Source: Ignavigranum ruoffiae
GTDB lineage: Bacteria > Bacillota > Bacilli > Lactobacillales > Aerococcaceae
Direction: 5' to 3'
Length of the DNA stretch: 64,000 nucleotides
NCBI RefSeq assembly: GCF_900110675.1
Contig: NZ_FOEN01000003.1
Location: forward strand, 124,001 to 188,000
The notes below the pieces were generated by a model. That model saw only the letters and a list, made by a program, of their open reading frames with translations, had not been told where the DNA came from and did not search any database. This document shows, one piece after another, positions 58,030 through 64,000 of the stretch (positions are counted from its first letter, which is position 1; the number at the start of each line of letters is the position of its first letter). A program made the position numbers and the translations under genes.

Positions 58030-58124
58030 CTAAAAGTCTGGTAAATCCACGGTTTGTTATCAAAATGTAAGGTTTGTAACTTAATTGTAACATTGTGTTT
58101 GATTATATATAAGGGGTGAAGAGC

Positions 58125-61100
58125 TTGAGTCATCATATTGTTAAATATGGTAAGAAAGCAGAACGTCGTAGCTATTCGCGCATTGCCGAAGTCTTAGAAC
58201 TACCGAATTTGATTGAGATTCAAACTAAATCCTATGAATGGTTCCTAGATAAAGGGATTCGGATTATGTTTGAAGATATTTCTCCGATTGTCGACCACAG
58301 TGATAATTTGGAACTCCATTTCGTCGATTACGAATTGAGAGAACCCAAATATGATGTGGAAGAAGCTCGTAGTCATGATGCCAATTATTCACAACCAATT
58401 TATGTGAAATTACGTCTGGTGAATAAAGAAACTGGCGAAGTCAAAGAACAAGTCGTCTTCTTTGGTGATTTCCCAATGATGACCGAGATGGGAACGTTCA
58501 TTATTAACGGGGCAGAACGGGTTATTGTATCTCAATTAGTACGATCCCCGTCCGTTTATTTCCATGACAAGATTGATAAGAAGAATCGCCATACCTACAC
58601 TTCTACCGTGATTCCAAACCGTGGTGCTTGGTTAGAATTCGAAACAGATGCCAAAGGGGTTGCTTATGTAAGAATTGACCGGACGCGTAAGTTGCCATTG
58701 ACTGAACTGGTGCGCGCCCTTGGCTTTGGTTCAGATGATGAGATTGTGGCCTTGTTTGGTGAAAGCCAATTATTAGACACCACCTTAGAAAAAGATATCC
58801 ATAAGAACGTGGCTGATTCACGGGTTGAAGAAGCCTTGAAAGATGTTTATGAACGTCTTCGTCCCGGCGAACCTAAGACTGCTGAAAGTTCACGAAATCT
58901 TTTGATTGCTCGATTCTTTGATCCACGTCGTTATGATTTAGCACCGGTGGGTCGCTATAAGATTAACAAGAAACTTCATTTGAAATATCGCTTGTTAGGC
59001 TTGACCTTGGCTGAAACCTTGGCAGATCCAGAAACTGGAGAAGTGATCTTCCCAGAGGGCACTGTGCTTGATCAAGACAAAATTGATACCCTAATTCCTT
59101 ATTTAGAAAATAATATCAATCTAGTCACTTGGGAACCTGCTGAAGATGCCGTCTTAACTGATCCAATTCCTTTGCAAATGATTAAAGTATATGCTCCGAG
59201 CGATCCTGAACGTGTCATTAATATAGTGGGTAATGCAAATATTCCTGATTCAGTAAAATGTTTAACACCCGCCGATATCATTGCTTCAGTCAATTATTAT
59301 TTGTTCCTCGATGAAGGCATTGGGAAGACGGATGATATTGACCACCTTGGCAATCGTCGGATTCGTTCCGTTGGAGAATTATTACAAAACCAATTCCGAA
59401 TTGGTTTAAGCCGTATGGAACGAGTGGTCCGTGAACGGATGTCTTTACAAGATATTGCTACGATGACCCCGCAACAGCTGGTGAATATTCGTCCGGTAGT
59501 TGCTGCGATTCGGGAATTCTTCGGTTCATCTCAATTATCTCAATTCATGGACCAATCCAACCCATTGGGTGAGTTAACCCATAAACGTCGGTTGTCAGCC
59601 TTAGGACCTGGTGGTTTGACTCGTGATCGGGCGGGTTATGAAGTGCGTGACGTTCACTATTCTCACTACGGCCGGATGTGTCCGATTGAAACCCCTGAAG
59701 GACCGAATATCGGGTTGATTAACTCGCTCGCTTCCTACGCCAAGATTAATGACTATGGTTTTATTGAAACGCCTTATCGAAAAGTTGACCGACAAACTCA
59801 CCGTGCTACTGATGAAATTCACTATTTATCAGCAGACGAGGAAGACTTATATGTCGTGGCTCAAGCTAACTCATTAATTGATGAAGAGGGTAATTTCATC
59901 AATGATACTGTAATGGCTCGATATAAAGATGAGAACTTGGAAGTTTCGGTTGAGCAACTCGATTTCATGGACGTGTCACCGAAGCAAGTTGTTTCTGTGG
60001 CTACGTCTTCCATTCCATTCCTGGAAAACGATGACTCCAACCGGGCTCTGATGGGGGCTAACATGCAACGGCAAGCTGTGCCATTGGTTAAACCGCAGGC
60101 ACCTTTTGTCGGAACCGGGATTGAATATCAAGCAGCCCATGACTCAGGTGCAGCTCTAATTGCCAAAGCAGGCGGTACCGTGGCGTATGTCGATGCTAAT
60201 ATGATTGTGATCGAACAAGAAGACGGTTCGATCAAAGAATATCATGTAACTAAATTTGCCCGCTCGAATGCTGGAACCTGTTACAATCAACGACCTTTGG
60301 TTAAGCAAGGAGAAGTGGTTGATGCTGGCGATGTCTTAGCTGACGGACCATCGATGGAAAAAGGTGAAATGGCACTAGGACAAAATCCGTTAATAGCCTT
60401 TATGACTTGGGATGGTTATAACTTCGAGGATGCGATTATCATGTCTGAACGTCTGGTCAAAGATGACGTTTATACCTCGATTCATATTGAAGAATACGAA
60501 TCCGAAGCTCGTGATACTAAATTAGGTCCAGAAGAAATTACACGTGAAATCCCTAACGTCGGTGAGGATGCTCTGAAATTCTTAGACCGTGATGGAATTA
60601 TTTCAATTGGTGCTGAAGTTCGCGATGGAGACATTTTGGTCGGCAAGGTAACTCCTAAAGGAGTAACCGAACTTTCTGCTGAGGAACGATTGCTACACGC
60701 TATCTTCGGTGAGAAAGCTCGTGAAGTTCGTGATACCTCATTACGTGTGCCTCATGGTGGTGGCGGTATTGTCCATGACGTGAAGATCTTCACTCGCGAG
60801 AATGGTGATGAACTCTCTCCTGGCGTAAATATGTTGGTCCGAGTATATATTGTTCAAAAGAGAAAAATTCAAGTCGGTGACAAGATGGCTGGACGCCACG
60901 GTAATAAAGGGGTTGTATCCTTAGTGGTTCCAGAAGAAGATATGCCATTCTTGCCGGATGGTACACCGGTTGATATTATGTTGAACCCACTTGGGGTACC
61001 TTCACGGATGAATATCGGTCAAGTCTTCGAACTCCATTTAGGTATGGCAGCTCGTTCATTGGGCATTAATATCGCTACACCAGTCTTTGATGGTGCTAAT

Positions 61101-61739
61101 GAAAACGATGTTTGGGAAGCTGTCAAAGAAGCTGGTTTAGCAGAAGATGCTAAGACCGTCTTATACGATGGCCGCACTGGTGAACCTTTTGACCGTAAAG
61201 TATCTGTGGGTGTCATGTATATGATGAAACTCGGCCACATGGTAGATGATAAAATCCATGCCCGTTCTACAGGTCCTTACTCTCTAGTTACTCAACAACC
61301 ACTGGGAGGTAAAGCCCAATTTGGTGGACAACGTTTCGGTGAAATGGAAGTTTGGGCGCTTGAAGCCTATGGAGCAGCCTTTACCCTACAAGAAATCCTA
61401 ACCTATAAATCAGACGACGTGGTTGGACGGGTTAAGACTTATGAATCTATTGTTAAGGGCGAAGGAATTCCAAAACCAGGCGTTCCAGAATCTTTCCGTG
61501 TTCTTGTTAAAGAATTGCAAGCTTTAGGTCTTGATTTGAAAGTCTTGGACGAACGTGATCAAGAAATTAACTTACAAGATGATGAAGATGAAGATGATGT
61601 TGTGAACTTTAACGCTTTGGATAAGTTCAAAGAAGAACAAAAAGAAGCTGAACGTTTGCGCCAAGAGAAAGAAGCCGAACGTCAAGAAAGCAACGATGAA
61701 GAACAGGCTGCTGTTGAATTAGTTGATTTAGAAGATTAA
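58125..61739 (+). CDS. rpoB: DNA-directed RNA polymerase subunit beta
   Basis: 1204 aa from TTG ([20 protein letters not shown]), set by AAGGGGTG 6-8 bp upstream and by the usual Lactobacillales N-terminus; a GTG three codons earlier overlaps that site. The rifampicin region reads [18 protein letters not shown], then [13 protein letters not shown], with the resistance positions wild-type-like. Catalytic-centre blocks [13 protein letters not shown] and [20 protein letters not shown] are intact. A charged Glu-rich tail ends the protein. Confidence 0.97.
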   Translation: MSHHIVKYGKKAERRSYSRIAEVLELPNLIEIQTKSYEWFLDKGIRIMFEDISPIVDHSDNLELHFVDYELREPKYDVEEARSHDANYSQPIYVKLRLVNKETGEVKEQVVFFGDFPMMTEMGTFIINGAERVIVSQLVRSPSVYFHDKIDKKNRHTYTSTVIPNRGAWLEFETDAKGVAYVRIDRTRKLPLTELVRALGFGSDDEIVALFGESQLLDTTLEKDIHKNVADSRVEEALKDVYERLRPGEPKTAESSRNLLIARFFDPRRYDLAPVGRYKINKKLHLKYRLLGLTLAETLADPETGEVIFPEGTVLDQDKIDTLIPYLENNINLVTWEPAEDAVLTDPIPLQMIKVYAPSDPERVINIVGNANIPDSVKCLTPADIIASVNYYLFLDEGIGKTDDIDHLGNRRIRSVGELLQNQFRIGLSRMERVVRERMSLQDIATMTPQQLVNIRPVVAAIREFFGSSQLSQFMDQSNPLGELTHKRRLSALGPGGLTRDRAGYEVRDVHYSHYGRMCPIETPEGPNIGLINSLASYAKINDYGFIETPYRKVDRQTHRATDEIHYLSADEEDLYVVAQANSLIDEEGNFINDTVMARYKDENLEVSVEQLDFMDVSPKQVVSVATSSIPFLENDDSNRALMGANMQRQAVPLVKPQAPFVGTGIEYQAAHDSGAALIAKAGGTVAYVDANMIVIEQEDGSIKEYHVTKFARSNAGTCYNQRPLVKQGEVVDAGDVLADGPSMEKGEMALGQNPLIAFMTWDGYNFEDAIIMSERLVKDDVYTSIHIEEYESEARDTKLGPEEITREIPNVGEDALKFLDRDGIISIGAEVRDGDILVGKVTPKGVTELSAEERLLHAIFGEKAREVRDTSLRVPHGGGGIVHDVKIFTRENGDELSPGVNMLVRVYIVQKRKIQVGDKMAGRHGNKGVVSLVVPEEDMPFLPDGTPVDIMLNPLGVPSRMNIGQVFELHLGMAARSLGINIATPVFDGANENDVWEAVKEAGLAEDAKTVLYDGRTGEPFDRKVSVGVMYMMKLGHMVDDKIHARSTGPYSLVTQQPLGGKAQFGGQRFGEMEVWALEAYGAAFTLQEILTYKSDDVVGRVKTYESIVKGEGIPKPGVPESFRVLVKELQALGLDLKVLDERDQEINLQDDEDEDDVVNFNALDKFKEEQKEAERLRQEKEAERQESNDEEQAAVELVDLED

Positions 61740-61778
61740 AGTCGACACTCAAAGGTTTAAAATAAGGAGGTTAGCCTT

Positions 61779-64000
61779 TTGATCGATGTGAATACATTTG
61801 AATCCATGAAAATTGGATTGGCATCCCCAGAAAAAATTCGTTCATGGTCATACGGTGAAGTCAAGAAACCAGAAACGATTAACTACCGGACCCTCAAACC
61901 TGAAAAAGATGGTCTGTTCGATGAACGGATCTTTGGTCCAACCAAAGACTGGGAATGTGCTTGTGGAAAATATAAACGTATTCGTTATAAAGGACGGGTT
62001 TGTGAACGTTGTGGGGTTGAAGTCACACGTTCCAAAGTTCGGCGCGAACGGATGGGCCATATTGAATTAGCCACCCCCGTAACCCATGTATGGTATTTTA
62101 AAGGGATTCCTTCCCGGATGGGCTTGGTCTTAGATTTAAGTCCACGCTTGCTGGAAGAAGTCATCTATTTTGCTTCTTATATCGTGATTGATCCAGGTGA
62201 TACAATCTTAGAACACAAAGCCCTACTTTCTGAATTAGAATATCGTGAACGTAAACGTGAATACGGAGATCGTTTCGTAGCTAAGATGGGGGCTGAAGCG
62301 ATTCGCGACTTATTAAAACAAGTTAATCTTGAAGCTGAAGTTGCTGAATTGAAAGAACAATTGAAGACAGCCACCGGCCAAAAACGGACACGGGCGATTC
62401 GTCGACTTGAAATTCTAGACTCATTCTTAGAATCTGGAAATAAATTAACTTCAATGATTATGGAAGCTTTGCCAGTCATTCCACCTGAATTGCGACCAAT
62501 GGTCCAATTAGAAGGGGGCCGCTTTGCAACTAGTGACTTGAATGACTTATATCGTCGGGTAATTAATCGGAATAACCGTTTGAAACGGTTGTTAGATCTC
62601 GGTGCTCCAGATATTATTGTACAAAATGAAAAACGAATGCTTCAAGAAGCGGTCGATTCATTGATTGATAACGGTCGTCGCGGTCGTGCCGTTACCGGAC
62701 CTGGTAACCGGCCATTGAAATCTTTATCGCATATGCTAAAAGGGAAACAAGGACGTTTCCGTCAAAACTTACTAGGAAAACGGGTAGACTACTCTGGACG
62801 TTCAGTTATCGTAGTTGGACCAACTCTAAAAATGTATCAATGTGGTCTACCAAAAGAAATGGCGATTGAATTGTTCAAGCCATTCGTGATGAAAGAATTA
62901 GTAGAACGTGAAATTGCCGGAAATATTAAAATGGCTAAGAAAATGATTGAGACCCAAGATGATCAAATTTGGCCAGTGATAGAAGAAGTTATCAAAGAAC
63001 ATCCCGTTCTACTGAACCGGGCACCGACCCTTCACCGCTTGGGAATCCAAGCCTTTGAACCAGTATTAGTCGACGGTAAAGCCATTCGACTTCACCCATT
63101 AGCCTGTGAGGCCTACAACGCCGACTTTGACGGTGACCAAATGGCGGTTCACGTGCCTCTTTCTCATGAAGCTCAAGCTGAAGCACGATTATTAATGTTG
63201 GCCGCTCAACACATTCTGAATCCAAAAGATGGAAAACCGGTCGTGACTCCTTCTCAAGACATGGTTCTAGGAAACTATTACCTAACCATGGAAGAAGCTG
63301 GTCGTGAGGGCGAAGGTATGCTTCTATCTAGTGAAAGTGAGGCAGAACTTGCTTATGTTAATGGTTATGCCCACCTACATACCCGGGTAGTAATTCCAGC
63401 CAAAGCCTTAGCGGCTAATGGTAAGGAATTTACCGAAGAACAAAGCTCTAAGATCTTAGTGACAACCATTGGTAAAATTCTATTTAATCAAATCATGCCG
63501 AAAGAATTCCCATTCTTAAATGAACCAAGTACTGAGAACCTAACAGTGAAAACTCCTGATAAATATTTCTTAGAACCGGGCTCAGACATCAAGGCAGCGA
63601 TTGCTGAGATGCCATTGGTAGATCCATTTAAGAAGAAATATCTTGGTAAGATCATTGCCGAAGTCTTCAAACGTTATAAAGTAGCTGAAACTTCTAAAAT
63701 GCTCGATAAGATGAAGAATCAAGGATACAAGATTTCAACCCGAGCGGGGATCACCGTCGGCGTTGCTGACGTAATCCGTCTAGAATCGAAAGAAGAAATT
63801 TTAGAAAATGCTCATAGCACGGTTGAAAAGATTACTAAACAATATCGTCGTGGTCTGATTACCGAAGACGAGCGCTATAATAATGTAATTCGTACATGGG
63901 AAAAGGCTAAAGACGCTATCCAAGATAATCTGGTTGAAGAACTACCAAGATTGAACTCCATTAATATGATGGCGGACTCCGGGGCCCGTGGTAATATCTC
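61779..64000 (+). CDS. rpoC: DNA-directed RNA polymerase subunit beta', 5' part
   Basis: About 740 codons to the window edge, TTG start ([16 protein letters not shown]) after AAGGAGG. The N-terminal zinc ribbon is [20 protein letters not shown]. The catalytic loop NADFDGDQM with three Asp residues is present, after [17 protein letters not shown] and [17 protein letters not shown]. The last visible residues, [13 protein letters not shown], are the bridge-helix approach. 39 bp after rpoB. Confidence 0.97.
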   Translation, partial: MIDVNTFESMKIGLASPEKIRSWSYGEVKKPETINYRTLKPEKDGLFDERIFGPTKDWECACGKYKRIRYKGRVCERCGVEVTRSKVRRERMGHIELATPVTHVWYFKGIPSRMGLVLDLSPRLLEEVIYFASYIVIDPGDTILEHKALLSELEYRERKREYGDRFVAKMGAEAIRDLLKQVNLEAEVAELKEQLKTATGQKRTRAIRRLEILDSFLESGNKLTSMIMEALPVIPPELRPMVQLEGGRFATSDLNDLYRRVINRNNRLKRLLDLGAPDIIVQNEKRMLQEAVDSLIDNGRRGRAVTGPGNRPLKSLSHMLKGKQGRFRQNLLGKRVDYSGRSVIVVGPTLKMYQCGLPKEMAIELFKPFVMKELVEREIAGNIKMAKKMIETQDDQIWPVIEEVIKEHPVLLNRAPTLHRLGIQAFEPVLVDGKAIRLHPLACEAYNADFDGDQMAVHVPLSHEAQAEARLLMLAAQHILNPKDGKPVVTPSQDMVLGNYYLTMEEAGREGEGMLLSSESEAELAYVNGYAHLHTRVVIPAKALAANGKEFTEEQSSKILVTTIGKILFNQIMPKEFPFLNEPSTENLTVKTPDKYFLEPGSDIKAAIAEMPLVDPFKKKYLGKIIAEVFKRYKVAETSKMLDKMKNQGYKISTRAGITVGVADVIRLESKEEILENAHSTVEKITKQYRRGLITEDERYNNVIRTWEKAKDAIQDNLVEELPRLNSINMMADSGARGNI

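Noticed and set aside
59460-59640. Rifampicin-resistance mutation in rpoB
   Set aside because: The cluster reads like wild-type Gram-positive RpoB at the main resistance positions.

Overview
The window is about 64 kb around the chromosomal replication origin of a low-GC, non-spore-forming Gram-positive bacterium. The gene set (trehalose PTS, LPXTG surface protein, GdpP, lactobacillales-type dUTPase and RpoB, SigH/ComX-like sigma factor, no sporulation genes) points to Lactobacillales. Aerococcaceae or Carnobacteriaceae-like is my best guess, but the species cannot be fixed by eye. The origin lies at about 22.2-24.15 kb. Most genes left of it are on the minus strand and most right of it on the plus strand, so transcription is largely co-directional with replication.

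Left arm (1-22.2 kb, mostly minus): partial rsmG; a plus-strand LPXTG surface protein with five related repeats; a HerA-like ATPase; a likely operon of ABC ATPase, permease, histidine kinase, response regulator, small membrane protein and an AlkD-type DNA glycosylase with a 1-nt frameshift; mnmG, a NUDIX hydrolase and mnmE; a secreted beta-lactamase-fold serine hydrolase (plus); a GerMN lipoprotein; treR-treC-treB with a TreR-type operator and a cre site in the treB promoter; then khpB(jag)-yidC-rnpA-rpmH.

Origin: DnaA boxes on both sides of dnaA. The dnaA-dnaN gap has tandem DnaA-like boxes, a short GC-rich spacer, a CTA triplet run and an AT-rich tract, which is the layout of the basal unwinding element.

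Right arm (22.6-64 kb, mostly plus): dnaA, dnaN, rlbA/yaaA, recF, gyrB, gyrA; rpsF-ssb-rpsR with two perfect parS sites; gdpP-rplI-dnaB(dnaC); two minus-strand genes (CDF metal transporter, C39-like peptidase); glnA; dut-radA-yacL-gltX; cysS-mrnC-rlmB-yacP-sigH; a formate/nitrite-type channel; rpmG-secE-nusG; rplKA and rplJL with autoregulatory leaders; a HAD phosphatase (minus); an RsmC-like methyltransferase; psuK-psuG; a hypoxanthine-DNA glycosylase-like gene; rpoB and partial rpoC.

Most of the window is conserved core genome. The more unusual material is regulatory: two L1-binding mimics (before rplK and before rplA), an L10 leader, intrinsic terminators inside the leaders of mnmE, nusG and rpoB, and a -35 box that forms the loop of the preceding terminator. 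Other points are the slippage-prone AlkD gene beside an ABC/two-component module, a Ser at the normally invariant Gly of the GyrA quinolone-resistance region, and an unexplained structured 300-bp gap between gltX and cysS. I saw no rRNA, tRNA, CRISPR array or intact insertion sequence.
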